Assembly: GCF_021173675.1 (NCBI RefSeq)
Contig: NZ_JAIHON010000010.1
Coordinates: forward strand, 248,001 to 312,000
Direction of reading: 5' to 3'
Origin: Streptomyces lincolnensis
GTDB lineage: Bacteria > Actinomycetota > Actinomycetes > Streptomycetales > Streptomycetaceae
DNA: 64,000 nucleotides
Position numbers and translations under genes: made by a program. Below the pieces are notes generated by a model that was not told where the DNA came from, ran no database searches, and saw only the letters and a list, made by a program, of their open reading frames with translations. Below are positions 57,093 to 64,000 of the stretch, one piece after another (position 1 is the first letter of the stretch; each line of letters starts with the position of its first letter).

Positions 57093-58268
57093 ATGAGCGG
57101 CACGCCGCTGAAGGACCCCCTCGACCTGCTCGACATCGCCTCCGTCCTGTCCGAGGAGGAGCGGGAAATACAGGCCACCGTCGCCAGGTTCCTCACCGAC
57201 CGGGTGCGCCCGCACATCGGCGAGTGGTTCGAGACCGCCCACTTCGCCCGCGAACTCGCCCCGGAACTGGGCAAGTTGGGCGTCCTGGGCATGCACCTGG
57301 ACGGGTACGGCTGCGCCGGCACCAACGCCGTCAGCTACGGACTGGCCTGCATGGAGCTGGAGGCCGCCGACTCGGGCCTGCGCAGCTTCGTCTCCGTGCA
57401 GGGCTCGCTGTCGATGTTCTCCATCTGGAAGTGGGGATCGGAGGAGCAGAAGCTTCAGTGGCTGCCCCGGCTGGCCGCCGGTGAGGCGATCGGCTGCTTC
57501 GGCCTGACCGAGCCCGATTTCGGCAGCAACCCCTCCGGGATGCGCACCCGGGCCGTGCGCGACGGCGGCGACTGGATCCTGAACGGCTCCAAGATGTGGA
57601 TCACCAACGGCGGTATCGCGGACGTGGCCACCGTGTGGGCGCAGACCGAGGACGGCGTCCGCGGCTTCCTCGTACCGCGCGGAACGCCCGGCTTCACCAC
57701 CCAGGACATCAAGCAGAAGATGTCCCTGCGCGCGTCCGTCACCTCGGAGCTGTACTTCGACGACGTACGGCTGCCCGACGCGGCGCGGCTGCCGCTCGCC
57801 CAGGGCCTGCGCGGACCGCTGTCCTGCCTGAACGAGGCCCGCTTCGGCATCCTGTTCGGCGCGGTCGGCGCGGCCCGCGACAGCATCCAGGCGGCCCTCG
57901 ACTACGCCGACTCCCGCGTGCAGTTCGACAAGCCGATCAGTGCCTTCCAGCTCACGCAGAAGAAGCTCGCCGACATGAGCGTGTCCCTGGGCGGCGCCGC
58001 GCTGCTCGCCCTGCATCTCGGCCGGCTGAAGGACCAGGACCGTATCCGGCCCGAGCAGATCAGCGTCGGCAAGCTCAACAACGTGCGGGAGGCCATCGCG
58101 ATCGCCCGCGAGTGCCGCACCATCCTCGGCGCCAACGGCATCTCCCTGGAGTACTCACCGCTGCGCCACGCCAACAACCTGGAATCGGTGCTCACATACG
58201 AAGGCACCGGCGAGATGCACACGCTGGTCGTCGGACAGGCGCTCACCGGCTATCCGGCGTTCCGCTGA
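57093..58268 (+). CDS. gcdH: Glutaryl-CoA dehydrogenase-like acyl-CoA dehydrogenase
   Basis: 391 aa. Known GCDH features are retained: SGLRSFVSVQGSLSMFSIWKWGSEEQK with the carboxylate-binding Arg97, GCFGLTEPDFGSNPSGMRTRA, KMWITNGG, and catalytic base Glu370 in LTYEGTGEMHTLVVGQALTG. FAD enzyme that oxidises and decarboxylates glutaryl-CoA to crotonyl-CoA, passing electrons to ETF, which is encoded by the next two genes. AAGGAG precedes the ATG. A related dicarboxyl-CoA dehydrogenase remains possible. Confidence 0.85.
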   Translation: MSGTPLKDPLDLLDIASVLSEEEREIQATVARFLTDRVRPHIGEWFETAHFARELAPELGKLGVLGMHLDGYGCAGTNAVSYGLACMELEAADSGLRSFVSVQGSLSMFSIWKWGSEEQKLQWLPRLAAGEAIGCFGLTEPDFGSNPSGMRTRAVRDGGDWILNGSKMWITNGGIADVATVWAQTEDGVRGFLVPRGTPGFTTQDIKQKMSLRASVTSELYFDDVRLPDAARLPLAQGLRGPLSCLNEARFGILFGAVGAARDSIQAALDYADSRVQFDKPISAFQLTQKKLADMSVSLGGAALLALHLGRLKDQDRIRPEQISVGKLNNVREAIAIARECRTILGANGISLEYSPLRHANNLESVLTYEGTGEMHTLVVGQALTGYPAFR

Positions 58269-58293
58269 CCGGCCCGGCCGAAGGAAGACGAAC

Positions 58294-59076
58294 GTGAACA
58301 TCGTCGTACTGGTCAAGCAGGTCCCGGACACCGGCGCGGAACGCACCCTGTCCGAGGCCGATCACACTCTCGATCGCGAGAGTGCCGACCCCGTCCTGGA
58401 CGAGATCAACGAGCGGGCCGCCGAGGAGGCCCTGACCCTCAAGGAGACGGTCGGCGCCGACGTCACCGTCGTGTCCATGGGTCCCGACTCCGCGCTCGAC
58501 GCCGTCCGCAAGGTGCTGGCGATGGGCGCCGACCGGGGCATCCACATCAGCGACGACAGGCTCCGGGGCGCCGACGTGGTGACCACCGCGCGGGTGCTGG
58601 CGGCCGCCGTGCGGACGGTGGACGATGTCGACCTCGTCCTCGCGGGCGACGCGACGACCGACGGCCAGGCGGGCGCGGTCCCGGCCGCCGTGGCCGATCT
58701 GCTGCGCCTGCCGCCGCTGACGCACGCGCGGGAGCTGACCGTCGACGCGGGGCGGGTGCGGGTGGAGCGCGAGACCGAGAGCGGCGAAACGACGTTGGAC
58801 GCACCGCTGCCCGCGCTGGTCAGCGTCACCGAGAAGATCAACGAGCCGCGCTATCCCTCCTTCAAGGGGATCATGGCGGCCAAGAAGAAGCCCGTGCGGA
58901 CGGTCGGTCTCGACGACCTGTTCCCCGACGCGGACACCGCCGGCCACCTCGTGACCCGCACCCGGGTGGTGGAGGCCGTGCCGCGTCCGGCCCGGGCCGC
59001 CGGAATCCGTGTCACGGACGACGGCTCGGCCGGCCGGCGGCTCGCCGAGTACCTGATCGCCCAAAAACTCGTCTGA
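58294..59076 (+). CDS. etfB: Electron transfer flavoprotein beta subunit
   Basis: 260 aa from a GTG with AAGGAAG upstream. MNIVVLVKQVPDTGAERTL start, AMP-binding VLAGDATTDGQAGAVPAAVADLL, and the ETF-beta signature VTEKINEPRYPSFKGIMAAKKKP, whose recognition loop docks acyl-CoA dehydrogenases. Works with the alpha subunit to carry electrons from the acyl-CoA dehydrogenase to the quinone pool. Twenty-five bases after gcdH, so same operon. Confidence 0.93.
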   Translation: MNIVVLVKQVPDTGAERTLSEADHTLDRESADPVLDEINERAAEEALTLKETVGADVTVVSMGPDSALDAVRKVLAMGADRGIHISDDRLRGADVVTTARVLAAAVRTVDDVDLVLAGDATTDGQAGAVPAAVADLLRLPPLTHARELTVDAGRVRVERETESGETTLDAPLPALVSVTEKINEPRYPSFKGIMAAKKKPVRTVGLDDLFPDADTAGHLVTRTRVVEAVPRPARAAGIRVTDDGSAGRRLAEYLIAQKLV

Positions 59077-59129
59077 GCCGACCCTTCCGTTGCCGTGTCC
59101 GAACCGCCCCGACCAAGAAGCAGGCCCTC

Positions 59130-60110
59130 ATGCCCGATGTCCTCGTCCTCGTCGACCACGACGGGGAGCGTGTCCACAAGTCCACGTACGAACTCCTCCG
59201 CGCCGCAAGGCGGTTGGGTGACCCGGCCGCCGTCGTCGTGGGCACCCCCGGCACCGCCGCCCGCCTCAGGGACGCCCTCGCCCGCCACGGCGCGAGGCGG
59301 GTCTACGCGGCCGAATCCACCGAAGCGGACGAGTTCCTCGGTACGCCCGCCGTCGACGCCCTGGAACGCGCGGTCCTGGACCTCGCGGCCGAAGCGGCTT
59401 CACCCGCCGCCGTTCTGGTCTCCGCGACGACGGCCGGCACCGAGGTGGCCGGGCGGCTCGCCGCGCGGCTGGACGCCGGGCTGCTGATCGACGCGGTCGA
59501 CCTGGACCCGTCCGGGGTGGCCACCCAGATCGTCTTCGGAGGGTCCTGCACCGTGCGCTCACAGGTCACCCACGGCATCCCGGTGATCGCCCTGCGGCCG
59601 GGTTCCTTCGAGCCGGAGGAGCACCCCGTGGAGGCGGCGGAGCTGCAGCTCACCCTGCCGCCGGTCGATCCCGCGGCCTCCGCCCGCGTCACCGCGCGGC
59701 GCGCCGCCGTCGCGGGGGACCGTCCCGAGCTCACCGAGGCGGCCGTCGTCGTCTCGGGAGGACGCGGTGTCGGAGGAGCCGACGGCTTCAAGGTGGTGGA
59801 GGAACTGGCCGACGCCCTGGGCGGCGCGGTGGGCGCCTCGCGCGCCGCCGTCGACGCCGGCTACTACCCCCACCGCTACCAGGTGGGACAGACCGGAAAG
59901 TCCGTCTCCCCCCAGCTGTACATCGCCCTGGGCATCTCCGGGGCCATCCAGCACCTCGCCGGAATGCAGACCTCCAGGACGATCGTCGCCGTCAACAAGG
60001 ACCCGGAGGCCCCCGTCCTGGACCTGGCCGACTACGGCGTGGTCGGCGACCTGTTCGCGGTCGCTCCGCGGCTCACCCGGGAAGTGGCCGCCCGCCGCTC
60101 CACCGGCTGA
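59130..60110 (+). CDS. etfA: Electron transfer flavoprotein alpha subunit
   Basis: 326 aa. The N-terminal beta-subunit-like domain is followed by the FAD domain: VVVSGGRGVGGADGFKVVEELADALGGAVGASRAAVDAGYYPHRYQVGQTGKSVSPQLYIALGISGAIQHLAGMQTSRTIVAVNKDPEAP, a textbook ETF-alpha signature (residues about 207-300). Holds the FAD of the heterodimer. Last gene of the plus-strand operon, followed by a strong hairpin. Confidence 0.93.
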   Translation: MPDVLVLVDHDGERVHKSTYELLRAARRLGDPAAVVVGTPGTAARLRDALARHGARRVYAAESTEADEFLGTPAVDALERAVLDLAAEAASPAAVLVSATTAGTEVAGRLAARLDAGLLIDAVDLDPSGVATQIVFGGSCTVRSQVTHGIPVIALRPGSFEPEEHPVEAAELQLTLPPVDPAASARVTARRAAVAGDRPELTEAAVVVSGGRGVGGADGFKVVEELADALGGAVGASRAAVDAGYYPHRYQVGQTGKSVSPQLYIALGISGAIQHLAGMQTSRTIVAVNKDPEAPVLDLADYGVVGDLFAVAPRLTREVAARRSTG

Positions 60111-60160
60111 CGCGGTCCGGGGTCCCGGCACGGATCGAGGCCCCGCCCCACCGAACACGA

Positions 60161-60194
60161 GAGCCCCCGGGCGGCACCCGCCGCCCGGGGGCTC
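60161..60194. terminator. Bidirectional hairpin terminator
   Basis: GAGCCCCCGGGCGG (60161-60174) pairs perfectly with CCGCCCGGGGGCTC (60181-60194) around a 6-nt loop, between the convergent etfA and 3-hydroxyacyl-CoA dehydrogenase genes. Confidence 0.85.
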
Positions 60195-60204
60195 GGTCCA
60201 TGGG

Positions 60205-61071
60205 TCAGGCGGCCCGGTAACTGAAGAAACCCTGCCCGGACTTACGGCCCAGCAGGCCCGACTCGACCATGCGGCGCAGCAACGGGGGAGGGGCGTACAG
60301 CGGCTCCCGGTACTCCTCGTACAGGGCCTCGCCTATCGCCGCCACCGTGTCCAGCCCGATGAGGTCGGCCAGGCGCAGCGGGCCCATGGGGTGGGCGCAG
60401 CCGGCGGTCATCCCCGTGTCGATGTCCTCCGCCGTCGCCGTACCGGAGCTCACCATGCGCACCGCCGCCAACAGGTAGGGAACCAGCAGGGAGTTCACCA
60501 CGAACCCCGCGCGGTCCTGGGTGACGATCGTCTTCTTGCCCAGCGCCTCGCCCACGAAGGCGCGCACCCGCAGCTCCGTGGCCTTGGAGGTGTGCAGCGC
60601 GGGGATGACCTCGACCAGCGGCATGACGGGGACCGGGTTGAAGAAGTGCAGCCCGATCACCGTCTGCGGCCGGCCGGCCGCAGACGCCAGTCTGGCGATG
60701 GGGATAGAGGAGGTGTTGCTGGCCAGGACGGCGGCCGGGTCCGTGACCACCTCGCCCAGCCGCCGGAACAGCGCTGTCTTGGCCCGCTCGTCCTCGACGG
60801 CGGCCTCGATGACCAGGTCCGCCCCGGACAGGCGGGACAGATCGTCGCCGACCGACACCCTGGTCAGTGCCTGGGCTCGGTCCTCAGATGTCAGGGCGCC
60901 CCGCTTCTCCGCCTTGAGCAGGGAGTCCGCGATACCGGCCAGACCGGCACGGGCCCGTTCCTCGGTCACGTCGCACAGCGCGACGTGCACTCCTGCCCGG
61001 GCGCAGACCTCGGCGATGCCACGGCCCATCTGGCCGGCTCCGACGATGCCCACGTGCTTGATCGATGTCAT
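60205..61071 (-). CDS. 3-hydroxybutyryl-CoA dehydrogenase
   Basis: 288 aa. NAD-binding VGIVGAGQMGRGIAEVCARAG at residues 7-27. Catalytic His in GLHFFNPVPVMPLVEVI, then DRAGFVVNSLLVPYLLAAVRM and AHPMGPLRLADLIGLDT. Full-length soluble Hbd type. Oxidises 3-hydroxybutyryl-CoA to acetoacetyl-CoA, the second step after crotonyl-CoA formation by the GCDH-like enzyme encoded across the terminator. GGAGAG precedes the ATG; the LysR gene is 15 bp upstream on the same strand. Confidence 0.9.
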   Translation of the reverse strand: MTSIKHVGIVGAGQMGRGIAEVCARAGVHVALCDVTEERARAGLAGIADSLLKAEKRGALTSEDRAQALTRVSVGDDLSRLSGADLVIEAAVEDERAKTALFRRLGEVVTDPAAVLASNTSSIPIARLASAAGRPQTVIGLHFFNPVPVMPLVEVIPALHTSKATELRVRAFVGEALGKKTIVTQDRAGFVVNSLLVPYLLAAVRMVSSGTATAEDIDTGMTAGCAHPMGPLRLADLIGLDTVAAIGEALYEEYREPLYAPPPLLRRMVESGLLGRKSGQGFFSYRAA

Positions 61072-61086
61072 GTGGTGCTCTCCGCT

Positions 61087-62025
61087 CTACTCTTCGTGGA
61101 CGCGGTGGGGGTGTGGGTTCAGGGCGTCGGCCGGCGCGGCGGCTGCCTCCCGGAGCCGACGGATCACCGCCCGGACCGCGGGCGAGGTCTCGCCCCTGCG
61201 GTAGGCGCCGACCAGCCGGGTGGTCAGCGATACATCGGCCAGCGGCCGGTAGGCCACGCCGGGGATGTGCACGCGGCGCAGCGAGTCCGGCACCAGGGCC
61301 ACCGCGAGACCACCGCCCACCAGCGTCAGCGCGGCGACGAAGTCCCGCACCGGGGGAGCGCAGCGCGGGCTGAAGCCCCCGTGCTCGGCCACTTCCAGGA
61401 TCTGGTCGCGGCAGCCGTACTCCTCGTCGAAGTGCGGGGCCACGAAACACTCCTCCCGCAGCGCCGCCGCCGGCACCGCCTCGTACGCCGCCAGCGGCGC
61501 GGCGGCCGGCAGGGCCAGGACGACCTGCTCGGTGAGCAGGCAGGTGGCCGTGACCTCGGGCGGGTACTCCGGACGCCAGCGCAGGAAGCCGACGTCGACG
61601 TCCCCGCAGGCCAGCGCCTCCAGCTGGGCGGGGGTCTCCAACTCGCGGACCTGCACGGTCAGTTCGGTGCCGGAGGCGGTGCAGCGATTGAGGACGTCGG
61701 TCAGCACCCCGGAGAACGCCGCGGAGGCGACGTAGGCGATCTGGGCGTGCCCCAGCTCCCCGCGACCGGCACGCCGACCCACCGCCTCGGCCCGCGCGGC
61801 CTGCGCGAGGGTCAGCCGCGCTTCGTCGAGGAACAGCCGGCCGGCGCTGGTCAGCGCCGGCCGGGTACGTCGTCCCCGGTCGATCAGACGTACGCCCAGA
61901 TGGGACTCCAGCGCTCTGATCTGGGCGCTGAGCGCCGACGGGGCGAGATGCAGTCGGTCCGAGGCCCGCGCGAAGTGCAGTTCCTCCGCGACGACGACGA
62001 ACGATTCCAGCCAGCGCAGTTCCAT
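61087..62025 (-). CDS. LysR-family regulator of the catabolic cluster
   Basis: 312 aa. Helix-turn-helix MELRWLESFVVVAEELHFARASDRLHLAPSALSAQIRALESHLGVRL at the N-terminus; effector domain similar to BenM/CatM/CbnR-type regulators (HAQIAYVASAAFSGVLTDVLNR, LEALACGDVDVGFLRW). GGAGGAGC precedes the ATG. It sits inside the minus-strand run between the alcohol dehydrogenase and hydroxyacyl-CoA dehydrogenase genes. Regulation of the surrounding catabolic genes by an acid intermediate is the likely role. Confidence 0.85.
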   Translation of the reverse strand: MELRWLESFVVVAEELHFARASDRLHLAPSALSAQIRALESHLGVRLIDRGRRTRPALTSAGRLFLDEARLTLAQAARAEAVGRRAGRGELGHAQIAYVASAAFSGVLTDVLNRCTASGTELTVQVRELETPAQLEALACGDVDVGFLRWRPEYPPEVTATCLLTEQVVLALPAAAPLAAYEAVPAAALREECFVAPHFDEEYGCRDQILEVAEHGGFSPRCAPPVRDFVAALTLVGGGLAVALVPDSLRRVHIPGVAYRPLADVSLTTRLVGAYRRGETSPAVRAVIRRLREAAAAPADALNPHPHRVHEE

Positions 62026-62124
62026 CGGCTCCTCCGTCGTGCCGGAACACCCCGCGGCGGCGTCAGGGCAGAACAGGGCCGCCGCGGGGTGAGTAGGAGG
62101 GATCCGCGTAGGGGGATCCGCGGT

Positions 62125-63234
62125 TCAGGGGATCACGACGTAGTTGCTGAACCCGCCGTCGAGGTCGGTGGCGCGTCCCGAGATCGCCTCGTTGACCTCG
62201 GACAGCGGGAAGGGCTTGGTGATCAGGTACGACAGGTCCAGGGCCCCGGTGGCCACCATGTCGGCGACCTCCTGCCCCTGGGCGGTGGAGAACCAGTTGG
62301 AGCCGATCAGCTGGACCTGCTCGTCCATGAGCCACTTCACGTCCAGGGGCAGCCGGTCGGCCACGCCACCGACGTTGACCACCCGGCCGCCACGCCGGAC
62401 GCCCTGCATGGAGTCGAGCATCGTCTCCGCGGGCGCCTGGGCGCCCAGGGCGCTGATGACGAAGTCCGCCCCCTCGCCGCCGGTGCGGGACTTCGCCCAC
62501 GCGCCGGAGGAGCGCTCGCCCAGCCGCATGACCTCGATCCGGTCCGGGGCGAGTTCCTTGACCCGCTTGAGGAGTTCCTCGTTGCGCCCCGTTCCGAGGA
62601 CCCTGGCGACACCGGAGGCCAGTGCGAGGAGGGTGGAGGCGACACCGAGGGTGCCGGTGATCCCGTCGATCAGCGCCACCTGGCCGGGGCCGGCCTGGGC
62701 GTACTTGAGGGCCCGGTAGGAGGTGCCGATGTAGCCGAGCTTGCCGGCCTGCTCGAACGTCATGGTGTCGGGGAGGTTGACGATCGCGTGCTGCGGCGCG
62801 GTCATGTACTGCGCGAAGCCGCCGTAGGGATAGAGGTCGAAGATCCGCTGGCCGTCGCGGGACGTGCTGAAGTATCCGTTCAGCGTGAAGTAGCGGCACC
62901 GGCTGAGCTCGCCGCCGCGGCACACCTGGCAGCTGCCGCAGGACCGCAGCGGACTCACGTAGACCCGGTCGCCGGGCCTGGTGTTGAGCACCGCCTCGCC
63001 GACCGCCTCGACCACGCCCGCGGGATCCAGACCGAAGATCGCGGGGAGCTGGGGCAGCGGCTGGTGCGGGTACCAGGTGGGCCAGTTGTTGATCACGTTC
63101 GCCATGTTCGGCACGATTCCGCATGCCTTGACCCGCACCAGTACGTCGGTCGGCCTGGGGGTGGGCACGTCGACCGAGTCCACGGACATCGGCTCACCGA
63201 GCGCGTGCAGTCGTGCAGCGAGCATTTTCGCCAT
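62125..63234 (-). CDS. Zinc-binding alcohol dehydrogenase family protein
   Basis: 369 aa. GroES-like domain with VRVKACGIVPNMANVINNW in place of the usual catalytic-zinc Cys context (C-G-I-V-P retained as first ligand), and structural zinc site CGSCQVCRGGELSRC. Rossmann domain with IDGITGTLGVASTLLALASG. Lacking the standard GHE, it reads FGLDPAGVVEAVG, so the catalytic zinc site may be altered. GGAG precedes the ATG. Neighbouring genes suggest oxidation of an alcohol intermediate upstream of the CoA steps. Confidence 0.78.
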   Translation of the reverse strand: MAKMLAARLHALGEPMSVDSVDVPTPRPTDVLVRVKACGIVPNMANVINNWPTWYPHQPLPQLPAIFGLDPAGVVEAVGEAVLNTRPGDRVYVSPLRSCGSCQVCRGGELSRCRYFTLNGYFSTSRDGQRIFDLYPYGGFAQYMTAPQHAIVNLPDTMTFEQAGKLGYIGTSYRALKYAQAGPGQVALIDGITGTLGVASTLLALASGVARVLGTGRNEELLKRVKELAPDRIEVMRLGERSSGAWAKSRTGGEGADFVISALGAQAPAETMLDSMQGVRRGGRVVNVGGVADRLPLDVKWLMDEQVQLIGSNWFSTAQGQEVADMVATGALDLSYLITKPFPLSEVNEAISGRATDLDGGFSNYVVIP

Positions 63235-63273
63235 TGAAATACTCCGGATTGATGGGCGGTACGGTGCCGAGAG

Positions 63274-63837
63274 CTACGGATTCGGGAAAGAATTCGGGAA
63301 CGGATTCGGGTAGTTGTCCTCAAGGTCGATGTCCAGCAGCCCCATGATGCGGACGCCGGAGTTGTACCAGGCGATGGACAACGACAGTTCGACCATCTGT
63401 CGGTCCGTCAGGTGCGCGGCGGCGGCTCGCCACGTCTCCTCCGAGACGTCGACCCGGAGCGTGGACTCCTCGGCGAGGCGCATGACCGCCTTCTGCGTGG
63501 GGTCGAACAGGTCGGACGACTCGAAGTCGGCCACCGCCGCGAGCTGTTCCTCGCTGAGCCCGGCCTTGAGCCCGTGCGACTGGTGGTGCGCGACCTCGTA
63601 GGCGGACCGGGTCGCGTGTCCCACGGTCAGAATGGCCAGCTCACGCAGTTCCGGGCTGAGGCCGGCGCCGCGCAGCGCGTTGGCGTAGGTCAGGAAGGCG
63701 TCCAGCTGGGCGGGCGCGTGGGTGAGGGCGAGGAATATGTTCGCCGTGGGCACCTTGCGTTCGCTCTCCAGCCGGTCGTACAGCGGCTTGAGCGACTCGT
63801 CCGCGTCCTCGCGGCGCAGATACGGGACTCGTGTCAT
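63274..63837 (-). CDS. Carboxymuconolactone decarboxylase/AhpD-like protein
   Basis: 187 aa. CMD fold: LSPELRELAILTVGHATRSAYEVAHHQSHGLKAGLSEEQLAAVAD, with the conserved His-x3-His region but no CxxC, so not an AhpD peroxidase. The C-terminus carries a short repeat (NYPNPFPNSFPNP) encoded by reiterated TTCGGGAA/GAATTCGGG bases just before the stop. GAGGAGA precedes the ATG at 63837. Probably an enzyme or accessory in aromatic or alicyclic acid catabolism. It lies 39 bp upstream of the alcohol dehydrogenase gene. Confidence 0.8.
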   Translation of the reverse strand: MTRVPYLRREDADESLKPLYDRLESERKVPTANIFLALTHAPAQLDAFLTYANALRGAGLSPELRELAILTVGHATRSAYEVAHHQSHGLKAGLSEEQLAAVADFESSDLFDPTQKAVMRLAEESTLRVDVSEETWRAAAAHLTDRQMVELSLSIAWYNSGVRIMGLLDIDLEDNYPNPFPNSFPNP

Positions 63838-63875
63838 GTCGTCTCCTCGGGGACGGAAGGGGGCGGTGGGCGGGA

Positions 63876-64000
63876 TCAGTGGGCGGACTGTTCGAGCAGG
63901 TACCGCTCCAGCGTCATCGGCTTGGGCGCCTCGACCGCCGGGATCCGCTTCACTCCCACGAAGGGCGACGCCTCGAAGTACCACTTCTCCAGCGCCGGAA
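63876..64000 (-). CDS. C-terminal fragment of a gene cut by the window edge
   Basis: The last 40 codons are visible and end FVGVKRIPAVEAPKPMTLER-YLLEQSAH. Coding is supported by high third-position GC and close packing, 38 bp before the CMD-family gene on the same strand. Too little remains to name a family. Confidence 0.6.
   Translation of the reverse strand, partial: PALEKWYFEASPFVGVKRIPAVEAPKPMTLERYLLEQSAH

Noticed and set aside
59767..63237. A 1,156-codon open frame on the plus strand
   Set aside because: It runs antisense or out of frame over etfA, the hydroxyacyl-CoA dehydrogenase, LysR and alcohol dehydrogenase genes, all of which have clear family motifs; low-complexity composition is typical of GC-rich shadow frames.

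Overview
The window is very GC-rich, gene-dense actinobacterial chromosome and most likely Streptomyces. The signs are strong G/C bias at third codon positions, GTG and TTG starts, several leaderless genes, a high density of regulators (NsrR, ECF41-type sigma factor, LacI x2, LysR x2, TetR, MarR x2, ArsR x2, PucR, XRE/MmyB) and families typical of the genus. I see no rRNA, tRNA, CRISPR array, insertion sequence or phage gene. It reads as ordinary chromosome with accessory cassettes.

Layout. 1-8.5 kb: a tautomerase fragment, an NsrR-type iron-sulphur regulator with two 25-bp operator-like dyads, galU, a GNAT acetyltransferase, a VOC protein, an ECF41-type sigma factor with a divergent alpha/beta hydrolase, a DM13 protein, an F420-reductase-like protein, a YcnI protein and a membrane protein. 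8.6-13.9 kb: an MMPL exporter, a small membrane coiled-coil protein, an ArsR repressor with its own operators, and a NarL-type two-component pair joined by a 19-bp minisatellite. 14-18.9 kb: a secreted esterase made of two tandem domains, a membrane acyltransferase, a secreted helical protein and a snapalysin-like secreted metalloprotease. 19-25.4 kb: a complete LacI-controlled galactoside uptake operon (LacI, lipoprotein, two permeases, GH42 beta-galactosidase) lacking only its ATPase.

25.4-48.3 kb is a mosaic of small regulator/enzyme units: MmyB-type regulator/SDR, transglutaminase, class III CoA-transferase, quinone oxidoreductase, MarR, PucR, HSL-type esterase, TerC, an LLM oxidoreductase behind a MerR-type promoter, LysR, an amino-acid-binding-protein-like protein without a signal peptide, FMN reductase/TetR, LacI/aldehyde dehydrogenase, thioredoxin, a flavoprotein disulphide reductase, peptide deformylase, a PepSY membrane protein, MarR and pirin. 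Two gene remnants lie here, at about 30.8-31.0 kb and 46.5-46.7 kb.

48.4-52.7 kb holds the most interesting unit: three genes in one direction encoding a cytoplasmic subtilase with a 285-residue unknown N-terminal region, a ComEC-type metallo-beta-lactamase-fold protein, and a patatin-like lipase whose start overlaps the preceding stop by 4 bp. Protease, nuclease-like hydrolase and membrane-lipid hydrolase together look like a conflict or self-destruction cassette; that function is inference. 52.8-54.4 kb is an ArsR/SRPBCC/DHFR-like operon with a leaderless, operator-covered promoter. 54.4-55.6 kb encodes an N5-(carboxyethyl)ornithine synthase-like enzyme.

55.8-64 kb is an acyl-CoA catabolic region: class III CoA-transferase, glutaryl-CoA dehydrogenase-like enzyme and both ETF subunits on the plus strand; 3-hydroxyacyl-CoA dehydrogenase, LysR, zinc alcohol dehydrogenase, a carboxymuconolactone decarboxylase-family protein and a truncated gene on the minus strand. 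Together they fit glutarate breakdown through glutaryl-CoA to crotonyl-CoA; the hydratase step is not encoded here.
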